In this document: one piece after another, positions 22,244 through 33,903 of the stretch | Position numbering within the stretch: the stretch's first letter is position 1 | Layout: the number at the start of each line of letters is the position of its first letter | NCBI RefSeq assembly: GCF_902806685.2 | Contig: NC_048542.1 | Coordinates: 7,424,533-7,488,532, forward strand | DNA from: Maniola hyperantus | Lineage: Eukaryota > Arthropoda > Insecta > Lepidoptera > Nymphalidae | Direction of reading: 5' to 3' | Length of the DNA stretch: 64,000 bases | Notes under the pieces: model-generated | Seen by the model: only the letters and a program-made list of their open reading frames with translations | What the model was told of the DNA's origin: nothing | Database searches by the model: none | Program-made: the position numbers and the translations under genes

Positions 22244-22597
22244 TAAAAAAATTTTTACAAAAAAAATAAAAACCGACTTCGTTACACAAACACTAAAAAT
22301 TGAAAAATAATTTAATTTATTACCGAATATATTATGTATACAAGAGTTAATATAGTTCCATAATAATACTTTTTGGTGCCGGTGCCAATTAGCTTTAGCT
22401 GCGCGAATCGTCTAGACTTCATATTTTTATGGGACTCCACAATGGCACCTCATTGGCACCGACCCCAAAAAATATTATTATGGAACTATATTAACTCTTG
22501 TATACATAATATATTCGGTAATAAATTAAATTATTTTTCAATTTTTAGTGTTTGTGTAACGAAGTCGGTTTTTATTTTTTTTGTAAAAAATTTTTAT
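22244..22597. mobile_element. Fold-back element, duplication copy 2
   Basis: Same element as 18734-19087; the right arm end has the one A/T difference noticed between the duplicates. Confidence 0.75.
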
Positions 22598-22982
22598 TTC
22601 ACAATTTTTAGTGGCCCCATGGAATAATGCTATGACTGGTTAAAAGTCTACTGTTTACTAAGCTATTACACTGATCGCGAGCAATTTACTCTTATCCGTT
22701 GAGGAGTTCCAGTATCTATCTTCGAAGATGTTCATCAGATCTTCACCAAATTGAAATGGGACCAACTTTGAAGTATACCCTTTCAAACAAAAAAATAATT
22801 TTTAAAATCGGTCTAGGCGTTTTCGAGTTATCGGGGAACATACATAAAAAATAAAAAAAAAAAAAAAAAAAAAAAAAAAAGATTCCGACGAATTGAGAAC
22901 CTCCTCCTTTTTTTGAAGTCGGTTAAAAATACATAATATATTGAATTTTTTGCTTTTAATGCTGCTTTTCTACAATAATTAT

Positions 22983-23110
22983 AAATGACTCCTCACTCGC
23001 CATTATAACTTTTTGAGTCCAATTCCATGTCAAAAGTACGATTTTAGATGAACCGTACTTTTGACATGACAGATGACCATAGAGTTAAAATGGCACGTGA
23101 GGAGTCATTT
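22983..23110. mobile_element. Fold-back element
   Basis: AAATGACTCCTCAC...CAAAAGTACG is mirrored by CGTACTTTTGACATG...GTGAGGAGTCATTT; about 128 bp with a small loop. Confidence 0.68.
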
Positions 23111-23227
23111 TTACGGGCTATAATTATTATTAGCTCTCATAAATCTAAGAACGAAACGACGAATACAGATAAGATGACAGTTCTTGTTTCGATTCAAATT
23201 GTTTTTAAATTCTACACTATAATAATA

Positions 23228-23582
23228 TCATCAAGAGGAAAGATTTGTTTGTTTGTTTGTAACCGATGGCTGAATCTATTGAATCGATTTTAATAACTGT
23301 TTCCCCATTAAAAAGCTACTTTATTCAGAAGTAACATAAGCTACATTTCATTTCTGTAGTAATAAGACTTTGGACTGAAGTAATGGTACCTATTTGTAAA
23401 TAATAATAATAATATTCTTAATTTCTGGCAAAATGAACCCATATTAGGGCAAGCCAGGAAAAAGTCTACCCCTCCGGAGAAAAAAAGTGATACTACTCGT
23501 ATGTGTGTAACATGTATGTACCTACTTTTATAATCACATGATACTGAATTTCACGCGGGCGAAGCCACGGGTACAGCTAGTC
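23228..23582 (-). repeat. GACA/TTTG-type retro-element copy, family ii-like
   Basis: TTTGTTTGTTTGTAACCGATG at one end and CACGCGGGCGAAGCCACGGG then ACAGCTAGTC at the other are the inverted tail and head of a family ii-like repeat. Confidence 0.5.
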
Positions 23583-24130
23583 GTTTATAAAAAAATATAC
23601 TAGCCGCAGCGGACACCCGGCGTGTCCTTATTTAATTTTTTATTACTCTAAAACCATCTGCGCGTTATTGCCTTTCTAATGAAACCGGTTCGGGGCACAT
23701 TTGGTGGATGGCTTTAATTAAAGTCTACAACGGACACAGGTAGAAACATTTTTGTGTTTTATATTAAAGGTAGGTAGAAAGATAAAATGCTAGCGAGCAC
23801 GGCCCCTGTTCTACACAGTGTGATACACGGTCGCTTGTGTTTACACGCGGATGCAAGCCGGATCCAGGATGCGTCCCTTTTGCTTTCATTCGCTCACTTT
23901 CCTCGAAATATTAAACGATGTTTATTAATTTATACGTAATAAATAAATAATTGAGTCTACATTTAACGCTAAATCTATCTTCTTGTTTTGGTTAGAAATC
24001 CCATCTAAATCTTTAAAAATTTAGATCTAGGACTTAGTTTTAGGGTGCGAAGGGTGCCATGGGTCCCAATTGCTAAGCCTTAGCTGTCCATCCGTCCGCC
24101 TGTCTGTCAGCGGGCTGTATCTCTTGAATA
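23583..24130. other. Unassigned DNA
   Basis: No gene is recognised; a worn repeat piece with GTCCGCCTGTCTGTCAGCGG lies at about 24090. Confidence 0.3.
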
Positions 24131-24149
24131 GGGTTTTCGCATACCTACC

Positions 24150-24205
24150 GGATTTTTGCAATACCGGTATTTTTTAATACCGGGATCCCGGTATTAGACG
24201 AATCC
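24150..24205. repeat. Palindromic ACCGGTATT motif cluster
   Basis: AATACCGGTATTTTTTAATA followed by CCGGGATCCCGGTATT forms overlapping palindromes of the kind seen in hAT-type element ends. No partner end is seen. Confidence 0.35.
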
Positions 24206-24426
24206 GATTTCGAAAACATTCTTTTGAGACTATTTTTACTCTACTTCAAGCCCGTTTTATAATCATAATCATTTATTTATTTTGGTCAGATATGGTAGGT
24301 ACATGTATATTATTTACATGGGGTGTTAAAAATTAGGTAATCACATATCCTGCCAAGCTTGGCATGCAAAATTAATTGTACCCAGCATCTCATCTCACCC
24401 TCTTAAAATATTATTATGTCATCATA

Positions 24427-24895
24427 TAAAAAACCGGCCAAGTGCGAGTCAGACTCGCGCACTGAGGGTTCCGTACTACAATCGTATTTAAGCGACATTT
24501 TGCACGATAAATCAAAAACTATTATGCCTAAAAATAAATAAAAATCTGTTTTAGAATGTACAAATAAAGCCCTTTCATATGATACCCCACTTGGTATGGT
24601 AATTTGACTTTAAAAGTTGTAAATAGCAATATTTGTTCATGAACACATTTTAAATTTTTTCTTGTGATGTAACCACAAATTCACGGTTTTCAGATTTTCC
24701 CCTAATGTCTGCTATAAGACCTACCTACCTGCCAAATTTCATGATTCTAGGTTAACGGGAAGTATCCTGTAGGTTTCTTGACAGACCGACAGACAGACAG
24801 ACAGACAGATAGACAGACAGATAGACAGACAGACAGACAACAAAGTGATCCTATAAGGGTTCCGTTTTTCCTTTTGAGGTACGGACCCCTAAAAA
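24427..24895 (+). mobile_element. GGGTTCCGTA element, short variant, full length
   Basis: The copy runs from AAAAACCGGCCAAGTGCGAG and GAGGGTTCCGTACTACAATC through CACAAATTCACGGTTTTCAG and a (GACA)n run (about 24780-24840) to GAGGTACGGACCCCTAAAAA. Confidence 0.78.
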
Positions 24896-25020
24896 TTATT
24901 AATAATTCAAATATGTACAATTTTAATTGAAAATATTATTAAAGGACGTAACTGGACTGGAGATCAAGTAACGTTTCTAAAAAGTTAGTGTTCGAGTTAA
25001 GCGCAGCGCAGCGAGCGGGG

Positions 25021-25193
25021 TGATTCGTTAACTCAGTGTTCAACGATGAGTGGTGGACTGAGCTCATTTAAAATTTATTTTTAATCCATTGAAGATTTTC
25101 TAAGAAGAATCATTTTAAGATCACCACTCAGTGAAGCAGCAATGTCAAATGAGCTCGGTGGCTACCATTCATCGTTGAAGTTAGCGAATCAGC
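25021..25193. mobile_element. Fold-back element
   Basis: TGATTCGTTAACTC and TTCAACGATGAGTGGT at the left pair with ACCATTCATCGTTGAAGTTA then GCGAATCA at the right. Confidence 0.55.
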
Positions 25194-25216
25194 ATGCTGG
25201 TCAGCTTATTTTGGGA

Positions 25217-25276
25217 GGAGACCCGTCAGTAGTGAGCCGGCATTGGGTTGCTGATGATGATGATGATGATGATGTA
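25217..25276 (+). repeat. SINE family A tail
   Basis: GAGGAGACCCGTCAGTAGTG then AGCCGGCATTGGGTTG and (GATGAT)n is the 3' end only. Confidence 0.62.
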
Positions 25277-25860
25277 ATTTTTCTTGTACATTGAAAAATC
25301 CACCGTTTCTTAACGTCGATCACAAGCTTTTTGTCGTCGGCGCTCAGAAAATCCGGATTTCAGACCGTGTTCCGGTTTAATTCTGCCGATATAACCTACA
25401 AGAGATTGAATTGTAATTACCACGGCATTTTGACCGACTCCGACAAAGGGGGCTGGCAACAATTGATATTACATAAGACATCGGCAATGTCGGTCAGTCG
25501 TGTCGTAACAGTGAAAGGTTGCATAAGATACGGCTAGCTCAGACGAGATGAGACTTGCGCCATACCATAGAGTAACTATATTGTTTAGATTTGCCATACC
25601 CTTCTCATAATATAATGTTGGACATCTGAGGTCTCCTATCTCCTGGATATAGCCATAGGTAAGCCCGTTGGTGCGACGCGTTGATACCTCCGGACGGATT
25701 GTGCCATGATAACGAACCTCTGTATAGGAAAAATCCCAGTGTTGGTGTTTGTCCGAATATTTACAACTCTAGTCGGACAAACACCGACAAAACAAGAACG
25801 TGACTTTAGCTATATTCTATTTGTTTGAAACTTAATAATTCGCCTGAGGAAACATCTCTA
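25277..25860. other. Unassigned DNA with a small hairpin
   Basis: GTTGGTGTTTGTCCGA (25741-) pairs with TCGGACAAACACCGAC (-25788). The open frame at 25331-25537 lacks an ATG start and has no recognisable homology. Confidence 0.35.
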
Positions 25861-26052
25861 TTATTTTTTATTTTTTTTGATTTTTTTTTAAAGAATATTA
25901 GCCATGTTAAATCACTAATATTCCCCTTTCCTCTCCAATTAAGCGTCAGGCTTGTGCTAGGAGAAGGTACGACAATAGTGCAACGGGCGGGGTTTGAACC
26001 GTCAACCTTTCGGTTTTCAGTCCACTCATATACCGGTTGAGCTATTGAGGCT
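25860..26052 (-). mobile_element. tRNA-derived SINE (family B)
   Basis: On the reverse strand it starts AGCCTCAATAGCTCAACCGG (A-box-like) and has GACGGTTCAAACCCCGCCC (B-box-like). It then runs through ACGCTTAATTGGAGAGGAAA to an A-rich tail (T-rich at 25860-25890 on the + strand). A truncated copy is at 63081-63195. Confidence 0.68.
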
Positions 26053-27055
26053 ATGAAATATCTATCATAGGTGATTATTGAGAGAAAACTTCCAGCAAAA
26101 CTGTAGTCACCTTCAATTTGAAAACCTCGGGCCAGGGTCTCCAGAGAACGAAATGCTATGCGATGCCATATACCTACGCTCGTAGATTTTTTAGAACTAA
26201 AGTGAAAGTATTTTATTTATCACACTAATTAAGTAATAAACGTACTTACACGCTATTAAATCACGTCGCATTGATAAGGACAATTTTGAGTTCGTGCATT
26301 ATCAGTAGGTATGCGTCTTAAGAAATATTGAAAAAGCGATACTTTTACCGTGAGCTGTGATGTGTAACGTAATTACTCTTTACTTACAGAAATTACGACA
26401 TAATATTACATAATATATTATCAATTTACGTTGCTAAGTAGTTTTATTTTATTTTAAAAGTGCTTACATTTTTTTACGCCAAAGAACCGCCACAAATGGA
26501 GTTCAAGAACTTTTTTTGATTATCTTAATTTTTTGGGATTTTTGTCTAACACGGACACGTTTATTTTATACAGGACAGCATGTGCCACTTATGTTGATGT
26601 GAAGTCAAGACTACCACCGGTTCGGAATGAAGATTTTACTGAGAAGAGCCGGCAAGAAACTCAGTCTCTAATGTAGTTTAATGCCTAACGCAGTATCTGC
26701 GCACGCGTCGATTCTTTATTGAAAGGGGGGAGGAATGTAGGTTGCCGCTGCCACCCCCACTTGCTGCGATCGCTGTGTACTGGTTTACCGCATTGGTATT
26801 TGCTAGGCTTAGAGAACATTTATTTAGATATTCGATATTCACATAAAACTCGACAGCTGCATTATTTTAACAATAATTTATTACAGATGAAATACATAAG
26901 TAGGTATTATGAAAGTAAGGAAAGACGCAAATATGAAAATATGTAACTAGATACCTATTGAAAATAATTCATATAATTCATATGTATAACTGTGCCTTTT
27001 GGGGTAGAAAAAAGCTAATAAATAAAAATAAATAAAACAAAATTTAATATGGCCT
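26053..27055. other. Mostly unassigned DNA with a LINE 3' fragment
   Basis: CCACCGGTTCGGAATGAAGA and AGAGCCGGCAAGAAACTCAG at 26615-26665 are the inverse of the LINE end at 9985. The rest shows nothing assignable. Confidence 0.4.
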
Positions 27056-27059
27056 TATC

Positions 27060-27290
27060 TTATTACAGTAGTAATCATGCCCGCGTGAAATAGTGCCAAG
27101 AATACTTACTGGCTGTAATTCCGCACTGGACAAACCTCCTCCTTCCTTTACGAAAAATATGAACCAGCCCATCTGTCACCAGATGAGGCAATTAATGCAA
27201 TTAACCAAGAATTAACCGCAGTGAAATGTCGCAAACTTTTTTTGAGACTCCAAGATCCCAGGGTCTCCACGGCAAGCGGAACAAAAATTT
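27060..27290 (-). repeat. LINE 3' remnant
   Basis: ATGCCCGCGTGAAATAGTGCC, GGCTGTAATTCCGCACTGGA and CATCTGTCACCAGATGAGGC are the reverse complement of 8355-8535. Confidence 0.6.
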
Positions 27291-27349
27291 AACTATCGAT
27301 AACTTAAATTGTTATAGGCTTAACTAAGTAGTTTGACTGTGTTCCAATA

Positions 27350-27610
27350 TAATCATGGACTTCAGCTACGTAACGCCTGCTTTTATATTTTAACATCCAA
27401 CGAGTCACTGGGAGCTGCAGCTGGCCTCCTCCATAAATTCCAGTTCACTCAGCGGGCTATGACGTGGGGTTTGTTTTGTGTCTCTCTGCTCTCTGAAGGA
27501 TAAAGTCCGCAACGAAGAAATCCGTTGAAGGAACAAAACGACGTAGCTCAGAGGATTAGGAAGCTGAAGTTGCTTGGGTAAGTCAAGTGTATTCCAGAAC
27601 TGATGGCTGA
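27350..27610 (+). pseudogene. Decayed reverse-transcriptase fragment
   Basis: Reads FTQRAM and KDKVRNEEIR with stops and frameshifts, matching the region just upstream of the LINE C-terminus at 3600-3700. Confidence 0.45.
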
Positions 27611-27647
27611 TGAGGCAGATGCGTTCTAGAGTATGCTTTCCAAAAGA

Positions 27648-27992
27648 TCTTTTTTTTATTATTCAGATACAAGTTAGCCCTTGACTGCAATCTCACCTGG
27701 TGGTAAGTGACGATGCAGTCTAAGATGGAAGCGGGCTAACCTGGAAGGGGTATGGCAGTTTTTAATAAACCCATGCCCCTTTGGTTTCTACACGGCATCG
27801 TACCGGAACGCTAAATCGCTTGGCGGGACGGCTTTGCCGGTAGGGTGGTAACTAGCCACGGCCAAAGCCTTCCACCAGACCAGACCAGAAATTTAGAAAT
27901 TACCTATACAATTCCAAATCCCTGCCAGGAATCGAACCCGAGACCTCGCACTAATAAGAGCGCTTACCACTGCGGCAGGGAGGTCATCGTAT
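27648..27992 (-). mobile_element. tRNA-derived SINE (family C), full length
   Basis: On the reverse strand the head has GCAGTGGTAAGCGCTCTTAT (A-box region) and GGGTTCGATTCCTGGCAGG (B-box). The body includes CCGATGCCGTGTAGAAACC and the 3' end is A-rich (T-run at 27648-27658 on the + strand). Partial copies are at 8041, 9400 and 56389. Confidence 0.72.
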
Positions 27993-28019
27993 TTTCAGCA
28001 GTGGAAGCATAAAGACTGA

Positions 28020-28069
28020 TGGATGGTTGGATGGATGGATGGATGGATGGATGGATCGATGGATGGAAT
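28020..28069 (+). repeat. (ATGG)n microsatellite
   Basis: About 12 tetranucleotide units with two imperfect ones. Confidence 0.9.
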
Positions 28070-28554
28070 AATTTTCCACTGAAAATCCTTTTTCCACAGC
28101 GTGCGCGGGCGCGGGTGAACGCTCTCTGCTCGATACCATCCTAGCGTGCGCCCGCGTAGAGCCTTTATTACTGTGCTAAGGGCATTATTATTTATTCATA
28201 ATAATCAGACGAGTATATTATATTATTATACAATATATCTGTAGTACTACTCAAATTTTGGTCGAAATAAATGTCGTTATTTTTTTTTCAAAACGTGGGT
28301 AGTAGTATAATATTTTCAATTTTCATCTACTTATACCTATAGGTACCTAAAAAATTATGTCATTAATATTAGATACGTATGCAAGGCGTGATTGAAACGA
28401 ATATTGTTCATACAGTTTTTAACTTTTTGGATGACTAGTTATTTTTATTTAGTAAAATACAGAAGAGGAAATGGAAAGAAAGTGAGACAATTAATTAATT
28501 TAGGAATAAAGGAAAAACAAAATTGGATATTACAAGAACCCATACTTTTTATAT
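28070..28554. other. Unassigned DNA with a GC-rich inverted patch
   Basis: GCGTGCGCGGGCGCGGG at about 28100 and TAGCGTGCGCCCGCGTAG at about 28142 partly mirror each other; the rest is AT-rich. Confidence 0.3.
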
Positions 28555-28720
28555 TGTAAATGCAAGTGTGTCTTTCTGTCTGCTAGCTTTTCACCGATTT
28601 TAACAAAATTTGTAACAGAGGTAGCTTGCATCTAAATTATGGACATAGGCTACTTTTTGTCCTGAAAAATCAAACAGTTCCCACGGGATTTAAAAAAAAC
28701 TTAAATCCACACCAGAGAAG
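28555..28720 (-). repeat. Family ii retro-element copy
   Basis: TGTCTTTCTGTCTGCTAGCT, ATAGGCTACTTTTTGTCCTG and GTTCCCACGGGATTT are the inverted family ii sequence. A second worn piece follows to about 28830. Confidence 0.55.
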
Positions 28721-28880
28721 CCCCGAACATCATATATTTGGTACAAAGATAGCTTGCATCGCGGAGTCATAATGTAGGCTAATTTTTATTCTGACAATTC
28801 AAAAGTTCTCACGGTTTTTAAAAACCAAAATTACTGCAGTCATCTGGTTGGATAATATTATCTATTATATTTCATTTTTA

Positions 28881-29120
28881 GACTAGCTTATGCTAGCGAC
28901 TTCGTCCTTGTGGACTACACCAATTTCAAACTCCTATTTTACCCTCTTAGGGGTTGAATTTTCAAAAATCCTTTCTTAGCGGATGCCTACATCACAATAA
29001 CTATCTGCATGCAAATTTTAGCCCAATCTGTTCAGTGGTTTGAGCTGTGCGTTGATAGATCAGTCAGTCAGTCAGTCAGTCAATCAGCTCAGTCAGCTTT
29101 TCCTTTTATATGCATAGATT
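28881..29120 (+). repeat. CAGT-tailed retro-element copy (family i)
   Basis: It runs from GACTAGCTTATGCTAGCGAC to (GTCA)n and TTTTCCTTTTATATGCATAG. Confidence 0.68.
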
Positions 29121-29372
29121 AAAATGCTATATTTCTGTAATAATTAGTAGTTAGTACCAAGTTAGAAGAAATAGTTGGAATATAATCCGAAAAAACTTAT
29201 TTTAGCTAAAAAAAGATTATTATGTGATTGATAATAGAAAAATGCACAGTAGTATCGACTCAGCCCTCTAACACGTGTCCCTCCTATCTTTGTGACCCAG
29301 ATACACACACCACCTCACATTGTAATCCCTACACTTGCATCCATGCATCTTTGCGTTAGTGTGTGTGTGGAC

Positions 29373-29532
29373 TAGTCGGCGACAGGTCGAGATAGCAATC
29401 AAGGTGGGAACGGCCCGCACACGCGCACAAGCCCTGCGCTAATCCGGTGCGGGTGAGCGCGGGTGACGTGCGGGTGTACGGGGCGTCCCCCCCACCTTAT
29501 AACCCGATTGCCATCTCAACCTGTCGCGTACT
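29373..29532 (+). mobile_element. GC-rich hairpin element, copy 2
   Basis: The left end CGACAGGTCGAGATAGCAAT mirrors the right end ATTGCCATCTCAACCTGTCG. The core is GGTGCGGGTGAGCGCGGGTG and GGGGCGTCCCCCC. Confidence 0.72.
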
Positions 29533-29911
29533 ATATCTATGAGTGCGTAGACCTGAGAAGTGTAAGGATTCTATTTTTATGTGTAGGCGTATAATATTGT
29601 TCGGTGGTGTGAGTGGTTTTTGGGAGATTTCCTCTTCGTGTGTTTGTGTGCGTTTTATACAATCTTTATTAGTGCGTGTGCTATTATTTTTATGGCGATG
29701 CGTGGGTGTGACAGTTCGAAAAACGGCATTATTTGCATCTACTTATGTGATTTTAATGGATCTTAGTACAAAGACAAACCCGCTAATGTTAGAACTAGGA
29801 GTTTTAGAAAACAGCTTTTCCTTCTTTTTTGTTTGATTTATGGTAGTGTGAGGTCATGAAAATATGTCATAGTTATTTTACGTTATAGTTTATTTTATTA
29901 TATAGGTATAG

Positions 29912-30005
29912 TTATAGACAGACAGACAGATAAAAAAGTGATCATAATATAAAGGTTCCTTATAGGATCACTTAAGTATATCCTTTTGAGGTACGGAACC
30001 CTAAA
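29912..30005 (+). mobile_element. GGGTTCCGTA element, tail fragment
   Basis: AGACAGACAGACAGAT, GTGATCATAATATAAAGGTTC and TTTTGAGGTACGGAACCCTA. Confidence 0.6.
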
Positions 30006-30246
30006 AATGATTAACACCTAAGCAGATACTCTTAATAAACGTTACGGAATCATTTAGCAGCAGTCTCTGGGTTCCGTATCCGTGCACGGGAACCAGGGTT
30101 AACCGCTTGGCAAAAGCGCGATATCTCCGATGGAATGCAGTTATTTTTAACCACCAGTTAACTGGGACAACAGTTAGCGGGAAACTGGAAGATTTGGTTT
30201 ATTTCGAACAACGTAAATGCTAGAATATTAATGCTATGCTTAATCC

Positions 30247-30436
30247 TTAAAAAAACCGGCCAAGTGCGAGTCAGGCTCGCGCAATGAGGGTTCCGTACTA
30301 CAGTCGTATTTTTTCGACATTTTGCACTATAATTCAAAAACTATGAAGCATAAAAATAAATAAAAATCTGTGTTTTCTGTGACAACAAAGTGATCCTATA
30401 AGGGTTCCGTTTTTCCTTTTGAGGTACGGAACCCTA
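30247..30436 (+). mobile_element. GGGTTCCGTA element with internal deletion
   Basis: The head (AACCGGCCAAGTGCGAGTC, AGGGTTCCGTACTACAGTCG) joins directly to the tail (GACAACAAAGTGATCCTATA, GAGGTACGGAACCCTAAAAA) near 30375. About 280 bp of the short variant is lost, including the GACA run. Confidence 0.72.
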
Positions 30437-30734
30437 AAAATTATACTTACTTAAGATTTTTTTTACAAACTTTATAATAATTAGTTTTTATTATACAGCC
30501 ATAACGTGCAACTAAGTATTTTCATATGAAATTACGATACTCAATCATCATCATTGTAGGAATTTTTAGTTCATCATATTACTTATTAGGATAGAAACTT
30601 TTAACGAGAAACTAGCTCATGATTCGTTAACAATAATTATTATGATTACAATTTAACGAAAGAAACGCCACTCAACGATCTCCATATAACTTTAAACTTT
30701 GAAAAATCTAAAGAAACTTTAAGTAAGTATATCC

Positions 30735-30935
30735 TAATAATATTATAAATGTGAAAGTGTGGATGTTTGGATGTTTGTTACTCAATCACGCAAAAACGGC
30801 TGAACGGATTTGGAATGGAGATAGATACCCTGGCTTAACACATAGGCTACTTTTTATCCCGAAAAGTTAAAGAGTTCCCGCGGGATTAAAAAAAATGTAA
30901 ATCCACGCGGGCGAAGTCGCGGGCATTAGCTAGTA
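30735..30935 (-). repeat. Family ii retro-element copy
   Basis: AATATTATAAATGTGAAAGT, ATAGGCTACTTTTTATCCCG and CACGCGGGCGAAGTCGCGGG then CATTAGCTAGT is a nearly complete inverted copy. A close relative is at 45664-45898. Confidence 0.65.
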
Positions 30936-31184
30936 AATGATAGATGTTCTACGAAAACTGCTTATAACTTATGAAGCACTTCAAAAATTGGTCATCACAA
31001 TATAGGTATAAGTAGGAACTGTTACCTAAGTAGGTATAGCCCGCGACAGGCTGAGATGGCACTCGGGATATGAGACAGGGGACAATGCTAAAATTTGAGC
31101 ACAGCACACCATGAATATTTTTCAAAAGGTACCCACTGGGTACCTAATTTAAAGTAAATTCAGACTCAGACCCGATAGGTTCTT

Positions 31185-31412
31185 TGATTTTTTTGTGATA
31201 TAGGTACCTAACCACGAATTCACGGTTTTCGCATTTTTTCCTTGCTTGTGCTATAAAACATTGCTACCTGCCAAATTTCATGATTCTATTCGTAGATCAA
31301 CGGAAAGTACCCTAAGTATAAGTTTTGATTTCTTTGACAGAACTTGACAGACAGACAACGAACATAAAAAGTTTCTTTTTTCTGAATAGATATGGAACTC
31401 TAAAAAAGATCG
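31185..31412 (+). mobile_element. GGGTTCCGTA element, worn 3' half
   Basis: CCACGAATTCACGGTTTTCG, CCTGCCAAATTTCATGATTC and GACAGACAGACAACGAACAT followed by a decayed end ATGGAACTCTAAAAA. Confidence 0.55.
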
Positions 31413-31594
31413 TCAAAATAACCGATGGTTTTACCAGGATTCGAGCATATCTGTAGCAAAGAGGTCATCAAAATATTTAAATTCCGCTTATGCAAATATT
31501 GCAAGTTGGCAATAAATGAGGTACACGAATACTAATAGATAAACAGATATTTTTATAATGCTAACCTAACATCGTTATTTATTAAATGTACTAG

Positions 31595-31775
31595 TCATAA
31601 TTCGGTGTTACGCGCTCCGGTTAGCGACGACGTCCGGCGTATCCATAGGGTTGGTAACAGGAGAAAATTAATTTGGTTTCTGAATCATCTATACTCTATC
31701 CACGGAAAACAGCTGCTAATATAGGGCTCTCTCTGTTACTTTAGCCGAGCGAAGCCGCAGGTGATCGCTAGTTCA
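31595..31775 (+). repeat. Interspersed repeat ending GCCGAGCGAAGCCGC
   Basis: GTAACAGGAGAAAATTAATT, ATAGGGCTCTCTCTGTTACT and AGCCGAGCGAAGCCGCAGGT. The first part recurs at 32405-32495. Confidence 0.5.
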
Positions 31776-32024
31776 TTATAATCTATTTAAATTTGAATAT
31801 TTTAATCATATTTAAATACCTATGTAACTTTACCTAAAACACGTTATTTCAAGGAGGATATTTTTTTTGTAAACAGTAATATTTTAATTACCCTGTTAAT
31901 TATTCATTTCACATTTCAATCATGTTTATTTGATGTATCCTACAGATGCTTATGTACTAGTTCAGTTACACTTTTCCAAAAAAGTATTTTTTACTGATAA
32001 TTGCTATATATTAGCATGTTTTCT

Positions 32025-32335
32025 ACAACCGCACCGCGCGCCACCGTAAGGAATTTCACCCTCACCATCTGGGTGTCTGGTGCACTTCGACCGTCCGCTG
32101 CGCCAGATCCTTCTTTCCACGCACGTGCAAACTGTGGAACCAACTCCCATCGGCGGTGTTCCCACTAGATTATAACATGGGGTTATTCAAGGGGCGGACC
32201 GACAAATTCCTAAAAGGCCGGCAACGCATCGGCGGCTCCTCTGGTGCTGCAAATGTTCATGGGCGGCGGTAATCACTTAACATCAGGTGACCCGCCTGCT
32301 CGCTTGCTCGCTATATCTATTTAAAAAAAAATGTC
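32025..32335 (+). pseudogene. LINE reverse-transcriptase C-terminal remnant
   Basis: The + strand reads HHLGVWCTSTVRCARSFFPR, TCKLWNQLPSAVFPLDYNMG and LFKGRTDKFLKGRQRIGG, the conserved end of jockey/CR1-like reverse transcriptase ORFs. It then has stops and the tail GGTGCTGCAAATGTTCATGG. No catalytic domain remains. Confidence 0.72.
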
Positions 32336-32519
32336 TTTCTTTGCTTCATAAAATACTTCAATGGTGCGTTCGATAGGCTTCATATACTGCTTTTGTGTGT
32401 GAGAGTGGTAACAGGAGAAAATGAATTGGTTTCTCAATCTTATTATACTCTATCCAGAGAAGTTAATGCAGGGCTCTGTCTGTTACGTAATCTCATACAA
32501 ATGATAAAGACGCAAACTA

Positions 32520-33245
32520 AATCGAAGATGTTTGTGTAGAGTAATGTAATAATAATAAAAGGTAATGCTGCCAGCATCTTAATGTCGTTTTTTTACTTTT
32601 AATTTAGGTATAAAATATATTTATTTCTTTGTTTACCATTGATTGACACATAAATTAAAATATACTAATTATTTGTTCATGAAAAAATCGAAGATAGTTT
32701 AGTGCTTAATACAAAACACACAACCCTGCACGCGTGCAAGTGCATCGATATATTTACATCGGCCTAATTTCTAAAGTGGGATGCATTTGTGGGGCAGCCC
32801 TGCGTCCCTGCGCAGCTTCTGGCTTTAAAGCGTACAGCGGTTATATTATATTATTCGCACTTGATTTGTGACCTATATCTCATGATACTATGTAACTTGA
32901 TCTAATGCTAATGACTAGAATAATGTAACGCTTTATCTGTTGATAAAAGCTATTGAATCTTTTAGTTTATGTAGAATAGCGTAACTACTTTCCATAGACA
33001 AAGACGCGTGACTATATTGTATGTTTAAGAAATCTATAATAATTTAAAAAAATCTTAGTTTAAGGCTATCTTTTAGCTTAGGGTGCTTTCAGCAATGAGG
33101 ACATTTTTTTATTATATTATTAATGTGTTGAAATTGTAGGTATCTATTCTTTTTCTTTTACTGTAGCCAAAATTCAGCCGAAAATTTGAAGGAAAAAAAA
33201 TAGTATTCGTAATTTTATTGTGAATACAATACTAGATGGTTTGGT
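32520..33245. other. Unassigned DNA
   Basis: AT-rich, no supported gene or named repeat. Confidence 0.3.
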
Positions 33246-33249
33246 TTAG

Positions 33250-33440
33250 GTTACTTGATTTAGATTTTTAAAAATCTCGTAAACTCTTTGACCTTTCGGG
33301 AAAAAAAGGATGGCCTATATCCAAAGATGCAAGCAATCTCTGTACCAAACGTAGAAGTCAGTCAAACGAATGGGCTGTGAAAAGCTAGCAGACAGACAAA
33401 CACACTTACCCACTTATTATATCAGTATGGATAGGATATG
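33250..33440 (+). repeat. Family ii retro-element copy
   Basis: AGATTTTTAAAAATCTCGTA, ATGGCCTATATCCAAAGATG and CAGACAGACAAACACACTTA in order. Confidence 0.55.
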
Positions 33441-33903
33441 GTTTTCAAATTTCTTATAACTGAAAAAAGGAATTATGACACGTTTGTATAAAATGGGTAG
33501 ATACGAAATTCGATATTTTTAGATCAGAGTACATAGAGCTGCCTATACGGAAAAAGTTGTTTTAATTTTAAGCTAAACAAGCGGAATCAGGAAACGACCA
33601 GGAAATCGAAGGGACCTTGTAATTAGCGTGCAATTAAGAAAAACTATGAATAAGGCGCATCAAACAATGGGAAGATCAATTGTTTTTCTATTTTCCGCAG
33701 TCTGACACGCGATGGCTATTGGCAGTAATGAGTTTCGCATTGATTTACTTTATGTTAGATTTGTACGTCATTTAAATTTTTCCACTAAAGATACCTCCAT
33801 GTCTTCTATGAAATATTCCTCATGCCCATTAGATGGACTGATCAAATTGGCGATAGAATAAACACTCTTACATGAGTGTGCGTATGCATTGAGCTATTAC
33901 AAC

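Larger units (their letters stand above)
19421..22929 (+). repeat. Tandem duplication, copy 2 (3509 bp)
   Basis: Head-to-tail copy of 15911-19420. The junction GAAGTCGGTTAAAAATAGG joins the end of one unit to the start of the next. The outer right border is GTCGGTTAAAAATACATAAT. The shared A-rich AAAAATA at all three borders gives microhomology. Confidence 0.93.

Noticed and set aside
15911..22929. LTR retrotransposon with two long terminal repeats
   Set aside because: The two copies are directly adjacent with no internal region, no gag/pol, no primer-binding site and no TG...CA ends, so it is a tandem duplication.
29543..29836. 97-residue forward open frame
   Set aside because: It starts with GTG, has no homology and directly follows a hairpin element.
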